Part shown: in pieces, positions 47,884 through 58,992 of the stretch | How the letters are laid out: every line of letters begins with the position of its first letter | Position numbering within the stretch: position 1 is the stretch's first letter | Program-made: the position numbers and the translations under genes | The notes under the pieces: model-generated | Database searches by the model: none | What the model was told of the DNA's origin: nothing | Seen by the model: the letters and a program-made list of their open reading frames with translations, nothing else | DNA from: Ananas comosus | Taxonomy: Eukaryota; Streptophyta; Magnoliopsida; Poales; Bromeliaceae | Reading direction: 5' to 3' | Length of the DNA stretch: 64,000 nucleotides | NCBI RefSeq assembly: GCF_001540865.1 | Contig: NC_033622.1 | Span: forward strand, 8,298,119-8,362,118

Positions 47884-48185
47884 TAGCTCTTGAAACACAA
47901 GTACTTGGTCAATTATCTTATCCCATTTTCTTCGTCGCAACTATGACTCAACGATCAACAACGAAATCGGGAGGAAGCTCGCAAGTGTACTCGCTCTAGA
48001 CTATTGACATCATGTCGTCGGCCGCCGACACAACCACCTCAAGTCAAGAACTAATACCACTTGAATTCATCCCTAGCGACCACCAGAGACATATCACCAA
48101 CTTCGACCCAATCGAATCACTTCCACCACCGTTATAGGTTCACGTTTCACTCACGCACCTATAACCCTAAGGTTCACCGTCCTAG
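47884..48185 (-). other. Leader of gypsy 3, primer-site end lost
   Basis: The leader lies upstream of gag on the minus strand and is similar in order to the leader at 52890-53194 (shared GTCGGCCGC block). It stops at 48185, at the CTAGG that in the other leader directly follows the primer-binding site. Primer site and 5' LTR are therefore missing here, replaced by an LTR in the opposite orientation. Confidence 0.6.
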
Positions 48186-51100
48186 TGTAAAGAAGTGAAT
48201 TCTCAAAATCTGAGAGTTGGACTTCGTCTAGGATCGACTGATTGTCGAGTGGGTAGGCTTCGGAGGAGCTAAAGATGTCCAAATACAAAAAGTGCTTTGG
48301 AGTCGAGTCCGCGAGAGCAAATAATGTAAAAATCTGCACTGGGCAGAGTTTGCTCTCGGGGACCGGTCCCTGGCAGGAAGGACCGGTCTCCATAGCTGGT
48401 GGTTGCGGTGGATGCTTGATGCAACAGGTCCCAGGCCTGAGGGACCGGTCCCCGTAAGCGAAACCAGCGAGACAGCAAAAATTTGGATAAGTCCTGAGAA
48501 TTCCACTCTCGGGAACCGGTCTCTCAGGCAAGGATCGGTGTCCCAAGGACCGGTTCCCGTACGCGTGAAGGCTGGCAGAGAGCCTTCCTCCCGCATGGAT
48601 TGCTCTCGGGGACCGGTCTTCCCGACGAGGGACCGGTCCCTCTGTGCGAAAATTGCCCAGGCTGAGCAGTTTAAGAAATGAAAAGTGGAGGGACTTAAGT
48701 GGATATTGTTACAATAGAAGTTATAGGGGACCATTCCTCTCTCTCCCTCCCTCATTTCCTTCCCACTTACACACTCTCTCTTTCTCTCTCTCTCTCTCTA
48801 GAACGAAAAGAAGAAGGAGAAGAAGGAAAGAAAGGTGGAGAAGAAGAAGGAGATCAAGGAGAAGGCCTTGGACACCTTCACCTCCCTCTCCTCTCCCCTT
48901 TGGTGTAGCTCAAGAGGTAAACTACTAAACCCTAGCATGTAGAACTAAGGGTTTTTGGATTTTTGGCTTTTGAGATGAGGTCAAATGGACCTCAAGCACC
49001 ATTAATGGTGGAATAGGGCTAGAAGCTAGGGTTCTATAGTGCTAATTGCAAGATGTGAACCCTAGGGCACCCAAATGGGGTTTTTTGGAAATACATAAGA
49101 TTGATCTCATTTAGTGGCTTGTAAACCTAATTGATAGGTATTCAAACGCGGGGGCGAAGTCGGATTTTTGATTCGTCGAGCGGGTGAAAAGCTATCGGCG
49201 AAATATAGCTGATTGAGAACCGTTTTGGACCAAGGAGGCCGAGACATCGTCGTAACATTCGTTGGGAAGCGTTTCTAGAACCTTTGTACCCTCAAAAGAT
49301 GGGGAGTGTTATTTCGAAGGAACTGAGCTCTTTTCTATGTCTTAGAAATACATGATTTTCATTTCTTGCATGTTGCATTATAGGATTGCATTGTAGTACC
49401 TTTTTCTTATACTTTTAAATGTTAACCTAGTGTGCATGGAATACTTGGTGAAATGGATAGGTAAGGATTGGGTCGGAACATGGATCCTATAGTGCCAAAA
49501 GAAAGAGATGAACTCGATAGTTACTCAGTGACATAGAGAGTGGCATTAATGTAGTGTACTTGACACTAGAGGATTATGAACTTAGGGATAGGTGGATTCC
49601 CTAGTAAATGACTCGTGAACAATGAACTTAGTATAGCTAAGTAATTATGCATGAATGTCGGAATAGATGAGTTCCGAGAGAATGTTGGCCCTAGGTCGTA
49701 GGGTATCCTCACGTGGAGAGGATAGATGTAATATATCGAAAATTCGGGAAATAAATATCGAACTTTAGTCAAATTGACCAAAGTGCGAGGATGGTACACT
49801 TCGGAAAGTCCGAAGGTGTTAAAAATGAGGAAAGGAGTGTTGTGGAAGGTTTTCGAGAGCTAAGAATCAAAATTCTGCAAACTGCAGATTTTCAGCTCTC
49901 GGGGACCGGTCCCTAGTGGGAGAGACCGGTCCCCGAACGCGTGAGAAATGAGACAGCCAAAAATTTGGCTAAGTCCTGAGAAACCAGCTCTCAGGAACCG
50001 GTCCCTGCCTGAGAGACCGGTCCCCAAGAGACTGGTCCCCCAAAGAGAGACCGGATGCATCGCGCGGGAGCCCTGGCTGCCGCAGGGGAGAGCTTCGGGA
50101 ACCGGTCCCTAGTCGGGGAGACCGGTCCCTGAGCCCAAAATCTGCCCAGTCCTGGCAGTGTAATAGAATAAAACTTGAGGGGTTTAGCTGCAATTTTGCA
50201 ACCCATTGAGCTATGTATTGGGGTAAATGAGCTGTTTCTCTCATTCTCACCCTCTCATCACCTCTCATCTCTCTTCCTCTCTCTAGAAGACAAGAAGGAG
50301 AAGAAGAAGACAAAGAAAAGAAAGGAAAAGAAGACGAAGAAAGTGGAGAAGAAGAAACTGGAGTGAAGAAACTCCCTCTCCTCCATCTCTAGCTTGAAGA
50401 AAAGGAAAGCTTTGAGGTAAGCTTCAACCCTAATCATGCTAAAACCCTACAATGGGAACTATGTGACCTAGAAATGGTTTTAATGAAGCCTTTTGAGTCT
50501 TTGAAGCTTTTCTTTTGCTTCATTTGAGATCAAGACCATGGGTTTAGTGTTGGAGGTGAAGCTTGAAGGAGAGCTTCATCCCCTCTCATGGTAGAATCCA
50601 AACTAGGGTTTGGATTGAATTAAAGATGGTTTAGATGGACTCTTTAGAGTAGAATGAAGTTACTTTTGCTTCCCATTGAGATCAAACCCTAGGTTTGATG
50701 TGTGTAATGGAGCTAGGGCACCCAAATTGGGGCTTTTGCTCATGGAAATTTCTAAGTGCAATTGACCCTCTAAAAATCTAATTGGGGGTATTTTCGACGC
50801 GTTGGTGCGCTCGGATTAACGTTACGGAAAGCTAATGTAAAGTTATGGGCAAAATGACCTAATTTGGCTTCGTTTTGCCGCAGGTAAAGAACGAGAAGCC
50901 TAAAAATCCCAAGAAAATCGTCGGAGCACCTAAATAGACCTACGAGGTGGGTGGTGCTTTCCAAACTCGTTGAACTTCTCTCTATGCCTAATGTGTCATT
51001 TAATTGAGCATATGTTTATACATTGTTGCATGCATTTTAGGATAAAGTAATGAGAAAAATGTGATGGGGCATGATTGTGAGTACAACTTGCTTAATGTGA

Positions 51101-52885
51101 TGGTTGAGAACCTTATGAATGTTAAAAGTACCAAAGTGAGCCAAAAGAACCGAGTGGCACAATGACATAGATCGAGTGGCATTTGAAAATGTAAAGTAAA
51201 GTGACACTAGAGTTAGTGTGAGGCAAGAACTAATGCGAGGTAAAGAATGATATTAATGATTAAAGCTAATGTAAAGTGGGGCATAAAGAACGTGTAAAGT
51301 TAAAGAATGTGAAAGCTAAAGATAGCCTAAAGTAAAGGAATGTAAAGAACTTGATTGCTAGAGTTAGCAACATAAAGTGATGTAATGAACACTAGAGTTA
51401 GTGCAAAGTCAAGATTGAACTTAAAATCCTTAGAGTTAAGGATTCGATCATACTTGCTATGAGTTCCGTGCTCGAGGGCGGTCGCTCCCCCTCGGGCGAT
51501 GCGCTCCGGAGTTATGCATCACGGGTTGGAGTAAACCCGAAGGACGGTCCTAGCGGGTGAGTTCCTGCGATGATGGACTTAATGTGAAGCAAGTTAATGT
51601 GGCGAGACCCCCGGGTTAGCCTTGAGATTAAAGAACAAAGAGCAAAGAACAAAGAACAAAGAATAAAGAGTAAAGACAAAGAATGAAAGAACTTGCATAA
51701 TCTGCATATGTTTAATGTTGAGCATATTTCCTGCTTATTGTTCAGGCATATTAGCATCATATTATAGATTGGTTAATATATACAGCTTATCCTTTCTATT
51801 ATGCCTGAGTTTGTCCTAGCGAGAAAGTCGGTGATGTTGAGGCCGAACCCACTGGTAACTTTGTTGTAGTTCTCACCCCACTATTCCACAGAGCTGGGAC
51901 TGAGCGAGCCGGTGAGCGACCGAGGTAAAGATATCGCGCCTTAGTCAGAGGCCACCAGAGTTTGGTTCACATTTTGTAGTAAGGTACCCTATGATCATCT
52001 TTTTTACTTGATGATAAATGATTCAAAGAAAAGAATGTAAAGCACCATTTTGAGGTAAATGTCATGTAAGAAAGAAATGATGAAATGATGTAACGAAATG
52101 TAAGGAATTCGAAAATGTACAAGATGTGATCAAAAAAGAATCATAGTACAAGTGAATGCTAGTTTTCCTTTCTCTCACTCTTGGCTATTGCTTACCCTCG
52201 TGTAAGCCGTATTTGTATGTTTCCGCTAGTGCACTTCTTGTTTGAAAATGTACATGTGATTAGCCTTGGGCGGACAGCGAAAAATCTGTCCGTTTCGCGT
52301 CTGTTTGACGTGCTCGGGCCGGCCCAAATTGGTATCGGTCCCGGGGCGTGACAATAGATCAAGCTCACGGTCTGTTATTCGGGATGGTAAAGCCATCCAT
52401 ATCCTCACATGGAGAGGATTGTCGTCGAGTACTCCAGAGTGTCGGGCGATTAGGATAGAGTGGATGTCCGCAGACAGTCCCGGGTTCGGGGGCACATGGA
52501 GTCTCCTTACCCAATGGGATGGATATGTGAGGCCTAGGCAAACCCAAGGGTTTCACCACAGATTGGGTAAATGAAAAGTTAATATTGTCATCGAACATTG
52601 CTTATCGAACATAGATCGAACTTGTTAGCATGATAGTAAACTTTTACTAAATGATGCATGCATTCATTTCACATGATTATCGACATAGTAGCATAGTTTT
52701 CCTATTATGTCTTTACAGCTTTGATATATATATTTATCTGTTTCGTTGTTACTTTTGCCCACTTGGACCTAGTGGGTAGATCGGCAGAGTCGGCGGCCGA
52801 GCCCACTGGGAACTATGGAAGATAGTTCTCACCCCACTTTATTTCCAGGGCAGATTGGGAGCGAGTGATCGGCATCTCACTACAA
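48186..52885 (+). mobile_element. LTR W, split by solo LTR V, 3' end lost
   Basis: It starts TGTAAAGAAGTGAATTCTC at 48186. Its own sequence is 48186-49726 plus 52359 to about 52885. Landmarks are the start hairpin (AATTCTCA...TGAGAGTT), ACCGGT sites 48360-48640, a CT tract, donor AAGAG/GTAAAC at 48916/48917, a GAACTAT...ATAGTTC hairpin (52808-52831) and an acceptor at 52847-52848. The terminal GGCGTGACA is absent. The text passes near 52885 into the leader of element G, so the 3' end is truncated. Confidence 0.7.
49727..52353 (+). mobile_element. Solo LTR V, 2627 bp
   Basis: It starts TGTAATATATCG and ends CCCGGGGCGTGACA, with perfect target repeats ATAGA (49722-49726 and 52354-52358). The interrupted host sequence, TCCTCACRTGGAGAGGAT, is recognisable on both sides. 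Landmarks are hairpins near the start (ACTTTAGTC...GACCAAAGT), ACCGGT sites 49903-50130, a CT/GA leader, donor TTTGAG/GTAAGC at 50416/50417, TAAAG-rich text at 51180-51400 and an acceptor at 51890-51891. There is no coding region, so it is a solo LTR younger than LTR W. Confidence 0.9.
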
Positions 52886-53194
52886 CATCATAAAAGCGTA
52901 AGTTAGTAAACTCACGTTATCGGATCCCCACTCAAAAAGATAATACCCAAATCATGCGAAAGGAAGGAAGTGTGCTTCACTACTAACTCCCGATGTTACG
53001 TTGTCGGCCGCGAACGTAACCCTCCTCGAAGTTAGGAGCTATACACTTCGATTTAACTCCACTTTCTAGAGTTATCAAGGTACCCAATCATGATACTTTC
53101 GCTCACAAGTCGAATAGACCTCGTCTCTCACGAGCCTATCTCCTATAGTTCAACCGGCCTAAGGTTTGCTAGGTCCCCTAAGACTCAACCCTAG
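52886..53194 (-). other. Leader of retroelement G
   Basis: Internal sequence right after the primer site of element G, resembling the gypsy 3 leader. There is no coding sequence. It is cut on its left by LTR W. Confidence 0.55.
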
Positions 53195-53206
53195 GCTCTG
53201 ATACCA
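53195..53206 (-). other. Primer-binding site (initiator tRNA-Met type)
   Basis: The minus strand reads TGGTATCAGAGC, the standard plant initiator-Met primer site. It lies 8 nt after the LTR end at 53215. It is the only intact primer site I found in the window. Confidence 0.85.
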
Positions 53207-53214
53207 AACTAATC

Positions 53215-55719
53215 TGTCACGCCTCGGGACCCAGCGGAAGCCCATCCGGCGCGTGCCCAGACCCGCCATATGTCTAAAACATACAAGGCATCTAAAACAA
53301 AGTGATAAATGAAGCAGTAAAAAGAGAACATCTAGGAGTATCAGAGCAAGTATATCTAGATGCTACAATAGAGAAAAAGAACCATAAACTAAAATCCACT
53401 AGAAGAAACATAAAGTAATACAATAAGAATCCCAAAAACGAAAGCTAAACGAGGTACACAGGTGGTCTCTATACATGGTACAAAACTCTCTCTCTCTCAC
53501 AAAAACCAAAAAGGAAGAGAGTGACCACCTAGGAGCAACAGTAAGCTCCGCTATCTAGCTATGCGACTCTCTTGCCACGATCCCGTGCCTCCGCCGGTGC
53601 TGAAGGCTCTGAAATAAAATCATAAAATAGAGGGCGTGAGAACTATTGAATAATAGTTCCCAGTGGGCAAATACTGGCTTCAGTGAAATGCACCACTAGG
53701 CCCAACTAAAAAGGGGTCAGTAAGCAGATATAAACAAGAGCGATATGTACGACAAGTAAATAAGCATGAATATTTGCTACCACATGATATCTCTACTTAG
53801 GCATGATTTAGCATAAGTAAGAAAAGCTATTCTCATATGAATGTACCCAAGCATCGCTAGTATGATGTCTATAAGTCAAATAGTAAAGATGTCATTGTTT
53901 ACTATTCTAATTAATGTCCACATGGTATGATGAATGCCCAAAGTCAAATCTGAAGAGACTCGCCCGAAGGCTGTCTGGCCCTGAGACCCACCCGTAGGCT
54001 GTCTGGCCGGTGCCGAGCCTAATGGCCCCGTGGTAGTCAACATCCCCACTCTAGGAATGAGCCTTTCCCACGGCAATCCACTTCGGCGCCCAATCTCGCA
54101 CAGCGAATATGTATCGCGATGGCCATCTCCGGAGTGCCGGCTTGTAGGGAGCGACCCTCACAAGCATGTGCGAATGACCACAATGGCAAGTAACAAAAAG
54201 ATCCGTCTCAAGTACCAAGTCCTCATGTCCAACAACATGGAATACGTCACAACTCTCTCATAGGCCTATCTCTATGTCATCATGTCTAAAATATAGGAAG
54301 TAGTAGATGTTTATGGCTTATCACTAAGCCTCAATATAATAGTCTCATAGTTTGCTAGTCCAAGTGCCCCTTTATGACACTTTCATTTACTAAGTCCAAG
54401 CTTAAACCAAATGTTCATAAATGCATAGTTGAGCCACTTTAAACATATGAGGCATGTTTCCAAACGGCTAGTGCGAACACTACTCAAATGCATGTAACAA
54501 TACCTAGAATGCTCTACTATATAGAGTGAAAATTATCTTAGACATAACACATGCATTTTATTTGTTCTAAAATTTACATAAATTCCATTTAGCACAGATG
54601 TGCATTTAAAATGACGTTACGACGAGTATAGAAAGCATGGGGGCCATTTCGCTCTGTTTTCATGAAGCCAAACCCACCACAACTCTTGCGCTCCTTCGTT
54701 TGCTCCAACGAAGGTGTCTACTAGTCTCCTAGCACCCTAAAGATGTAGGAACAAGGGTTAAACGAACCTTACGATCAACCCTAAGCTCAATCAATAAGCA
54801 ACATAGGCTAAGGTGGAGAAACTCACCTCAAGTGAAGAAATCCTCTCTCAAGCTCCAAATGGGAGTTAGAGTTCTTCAAATCCAACCTAAATAAAGGTTC
54901 TAAACCCATCAATTAGGTTTCAAAGCCCTCAAATCGAAAATCCCCAAAATAAACCCTAAATCCCAAAATCTAGGGTTTCATCTAGTTTAAAGCTTCAAAA
55001 CTAGAATTTAGAGGAAGAAAACTAGCCACTTACCTCTAGGATGCTCCCAACCGAGCTCAAAATTCTCAAGGGTTGAAGATTGATCCTCCTCCAAGCTCCA
55101 ACCACAAGCTCTAAGCCTCCAAAGGTGAGAAACGAGGGAGAGGAAGATGCTCCAAGGCCTCCAAGCTTGCTCTCCTTCAACTCCTCCTTCTTCTTCTCCT
55201 TCTTCTTCTCTTTCTAGAGAGTGTAGAGAGAGTGTGAGGGAGAGAAATGAGGGAAAGAGAGAAGAGAAATGCTGTAAAAGCCTTCTAATGTAACAAAATC
55301 CTGATAAGCCCCCTAACAATCCAATCTGCACACTGCCCGGGTCTGGGCAGTTTTCGTCCAGAGGGACCGGTCTCTCCCTGCCTGGGACCTATCTCTCGGT
55401 TTGTCCCGCAAAACCAACGTTCGGAAACCGGTCTCTCCCGGCATGGGACCGGTCTCTCCCCGCGAAAACGTACTTGGGGACCGGTCTCACCCGGTAGGGA
55501 CCGGTTGCCTCAAGTCCTGCCGCAGCACTATTCCGGCGGGACCAGTCTCTCCCACTAGGGACCGGTCCCCGAGAGTGAAAACTCTCAGGACTTAGCCAAA
55601 ATCCAGAAATCGAACTTTTAGGTCGGAATACCATCTACGACCCTCCACCAAGTGTGAAAAAGCTCGGAACCCAACCAAACACTTGAACCTTGCAATTTGC
55701 AAAGGTCCAGTGTGTTACA
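53215..55719 (-). mobile_element. 5' LTR of element G, 2505 bp
   Basis: On the minus strand it starts TGTAACACACTGGACC at 55719 and ends CCGAGGCGTGACA at 53215, next to the primer site. It has a start hairpin GGACCTTTGC...GCAAGGTTC, ACCGGT sites 55365-55565, a TAAGTCCTGAGAG box, CT/GA tracts, donor TAGAG/GTAAGT (55032-55033), a GAACTAT...ATAGTTC hairpin (53639-53662) and an acceptor TTTCAG (53609-53611). The body of element G is missing apart from its leader. Confidence 0.85.
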
Positions 55720-56282
55720 CATAACCACCAGTTTACACACATGCATTGATGCAAAAATGCGCATGGATTAAAGGCATGCACATAAACAAGCATGCTTCTA
55801 CGAATCGTACCTACGAATGCAGATATAATATATATTCTAATATACGATCTAGTTCCCGTGGAGAACTAGATCGTATAGTAGAACATATATTATATCTGTC
55901 ATGTGACATTCATTAAGAAAAAAATTTACAAAGCATACAAAGAGAATCCACAGTAAAATTAGCATGGCAGAACAATTCTCCAAGCATATAAGACAAACGC
56001 GGTTAAGGCATGCATGAGTAGGAAATTCCCGACCAAGAAGTACGTGTACAATACAGAATGAGTAGTACATTCAAAACTGGAAAGTATAAAAAAAATATTG
56101 AAAATCATCAAAAAAAAAAAGAAGGTCAAAATTGCATTTTTCAATGTCCTATTAGAATTGCAGCAACAAATCATACCTTAAACCTTATATCTACTCATCT
56201 CATTCTGTGTCAAAGAAACAAATAAAATACAAACCTTGAAATGACTTTTAAACTTCTTGGCAAGGTTGTCTAGGAGCTAAGT
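55720..56282. other. Short unique-looking flank with a long perfect-type hairpin
   Basis: No gene is supported. It contains the hairpin at 55820-55898. The last pentamer, TAAGT (56278-56282), is the left target repeat of solo LTR U. Confidence 0.6.
55820..55898. repeat. 36-bp-arm hairpin
   Basis: The arms 55820-55855 and 55863-55898 pair at 34 of 36 positions around a 7-nt loop (CCGTGGA). Both arms contain TATACGATCTAGTTC or its complement. It could be a tiny fold-back element or a precursor of small RNAs; the sequence does not decide. Confidence 0.85.
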
Positions 56283-56650
56283 TGTAATACACTGAATTTT
56301 TGCAAATTGCAAAATTCGAGTGTGAGGAATGATGTGTGGAACTATTCTACATGTTCTAAAAGGTTAGAACAAGTGTTTGGATAAGTTAGAGGATGATTGG
56401 AATGTTAAAAGTGAGAAATTGCATCAAACTGGCGAAAATTAGCCTTTTCTGCTTGCTGTACCGGTACAGACATCACCTTGTACCGGTACAAGCTGGCAGA
56501 TTCGTGGCAGCTTGGGTATTTTGGTCATTTCACATTTGATACTTATCTATACCCCTCATGCACGACCCTGGAGCTCAGTGGAGCTTGCTGGAGACCAGAA
56601 AAAGCCTCTACCATCTTCTTTTCTCTCTCTCTCTAAGATTTTTCTCTCTC

Positions 56651-56657
56651 TATAAAG
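56651..56657 (+). promoter_or_regulatory. TATA box of LTR U
   Basis: TATAAAG follows a CT tract 153 bp before the candidate splice donor. The distance is like that in the gypsy 1 LTR (144 bp), which supports both assignments. Confidence 0.55.
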
Positions 56658-57830
56658 AAGTCGCCGTTTTGCACCGTTGTCGTCGCCGAGCTCGCCCTTC
56701 GCTGTTTGGGAGTGTCGCTGAGCCTTCGTGGACGTGTGAGAGAGTATTTGGACGGGTTGCTGCAGCCCTGGATCAGTAGGTCGCTGGTTGGAGGCTTGAG
56801 AAGGTAAACGACTCACTTTCGCCGTTATCGACGTTCTATTCGTCGATTTGAGTAATGATTTCGGGCTTTGGCTTCTTGCTGTGCTAGGCTGAGATTTCAG
56901 TAATTAAAGAGGAGCGAATTAGATGTGAAGTAACCCTCTTAGACCAGGGATGAACTACTTTAAGCTTAATTGGAACACTTGGCCATTTATAAAGCTAAAT
57001 TGGAATTGTTTGAGCGAATTGATACAAATTGCCAATTGGGAGATTTTTTCTTCAAAGCAGGTCTTCGAGCTTCGTTAGCTGAAATTTGTGCTCTCTAGAA
57101 GCTAGTTGGTAAGGTGTTCTACCAAGGGTATGCAGGAATTTCTGTTAGAAATCCATTTCGCAAAGAATTGAACCATACTAAGCGTTATACATACATTTTG
57201 AGAGTCGTTTTGGTATTGTTCGGCAAGCGAGATGCGATCGAGCCTGGATCGTCTTCGGACTGCCTCTTGTGAGGACTCTTGGAGTTACACTTGAGGTATT
57301 CCACTACCAAACAACGAATTACTGGGATTACTTGTATGAAGTGTAATTTAGGCGAAGGATATTCGGTCTCACTTTTTGACGGGCGGTATTGATGTTTGTT
57401 TGGCAGGTTTGAGACGTAGTGGAGCTGATTTTGGAATCTTGTGAATATTGACTAGACTAGGTGGATTTGACTAACCAGAGATGATGAAGTCGCTACTGTT
57501 TATTGATTTTTAAGAAGTGCTATTGTAGGCTATGTGTTGTTAAAGGTCGGACTGACGTCTCATGATTTAAGGAATTGTGAATGAGCGTTCTACATAAAGT
57601 GTCCATGCATATCAAACGTAATTGTTTTTGTTCATGTAGAACAACTTAAAGTTAATTTATTTGTTTCTATGATATTAGAGAAATATATACGATGAAAGTA
57701 TTTCTCTATATTAAATTCAGTTGAATTGATATGATAGTGTAGGAATGCATTTAAAATAGAGAACATGATTTCTGACTCAACGTAGAGATATGAAATGCTC
57801 TGGATATTTGTAGTGGTAATAGTGACAAGT

Positions 57831-58381
57831 NNNNNNNNNNNNNNNNNNNNNNNNNNNNNNNNNNNNNNNNNNNNNNNNNNNNNNNNNNNNNNNNNNNNNN
57901 NNNNNNNNNNNNNNNNNNNNNNNNNNNNNNNNNNNNNNNNNNNNNNNNNNNNNNNNNNNNNNNNNNNNNNNNNNNNNNNNNNNNNNNNNNNNNNNNNNNN
58001 NNNNNNNNNNNNNNNNNNNNNNNNNNNNNNNNNNNNNNNNNNNNNNNNNNNNNNNNNNNNNNNNNNNNNNNNNNNNNNNNNNNNNNNNNNNNNNNNNNNN
58101 NNNNNNNNNNNNNNNNNNNNNNNNNNNNNNNNNNNNNNNNNNNNNNNNNNNNNNNNNNNNNNNNNNNNNNNNNNNNNNNNNNNNNNNNNNNNNNNNNNNN
58201 NNNNNNNNNNNNNNNNNNNNNNNNNNNNNNNNNNNNNNNNNNNNNNNNNNNNNNNNNNNNNNNNNNNNNNNNNNNNNNNNNNNNNNNNNNNNNNNNNNNN
58301 NNNNNNNNNNNNNNNNNNNNNNNNNNNNNNNNNNNNNNNNNNNNNNNNNNNNNNNNNNNNNNNNNNNNNNNNNNNNNNNNN
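57831..58381. other. Assembly gap (Ns)
   Basis: A run of 551 unknown bases inside solo LTR U. Confidence 1.
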
Positions 58382-58992
58382 TACTTACTTTCAGTACATC
58401 ATGAGCCTAGTGGTGTAATTCGCCGAGGCTGGCGGCTTACCCACTGGGAACTATTGTTTATAGTTCTCACGCCCTTTTGGTGGTTGTTTTTACAGAGCCA
58501 TCTGCAGGAGAGGCTAGGGATCGTGGCAAGGGAGTCGCGTCTAGCTAGTCGTTGCTAGGAGCGTGCTAGTCGATCACCTTGCTACTCGGGCTACGACCGA
58601 GGGTGATGTCCCTTTGTATAGAGAAACCACCATTGTACCTATTTTTTTTGTATACCAGTGATGTATATTTACTGTTGATCCCGATGTTTCTGTTGTGATA
58701 CTTGCTCTTTAGTCGAGATTTTGGGATTGTACACCCTTTGTTCTTTTGTTGATATATATATCGACTTGTACATTGCTCTGATATCAGGATAGGACTCTCT
58801 TTGTCTTATTTCCTATCGACTTGCTTCTTCGTAGACGCCTTATATACTGCAGGTGTATGGCGGGTCTGTGCACGTGCCGGCTATGCTTCCGCTGGTACCC
58901 GGGCGTGACATAAGTTGAGGCCCTCTCCCCTCTTTGTGAACCTACAATCAGTTAAAATAGAAATTTAGATAGTCGATAAATAAAACTTAAAT

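Larger units (their letters stand above)
56283..58910 (+). mobile_element. Solo LTR U with internal sequence gap
   Basis: It starts TGTAATACACTG and ends CCGGGCGTGACA, with perfect target repeats TAAGT (56278-56282 and 58911-58915). Landmarks are a start hairpin GAATTTTTGC...GCAAAATTC, two TGTACCGGTACA palindromes (56457-56468, 56479-56490), a TATAAAG box (56651-56657), donor GAGAAG/GTAAAC at 56803/56804, a GAACTAT...ATAGTTC hairpin (58447-58470) and an acceptor at 58494-58495. A 551-N gap lies at 57831-58381. No coding region is seen. Confidence 0.9.

Noticed and set aside
47523..47999. 158-codon plus-strand frame
   Set aside because: It is a shadow on the opposite strand of the gypsy 3 gag gene, caused by GC-rich codons.
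48047..48060. A mutated primer-binding site (TGGTATTAGTTCTTG on the minus strand)
   Set aside because: Alignment with leader G places the true primer site just beyond 48185, so this resemblance is probably chance.
57795..58418. 207-codon frame across 57831-58381
   Set aside because: It is almost entirely unknown bases, with only a few real codons at each side.
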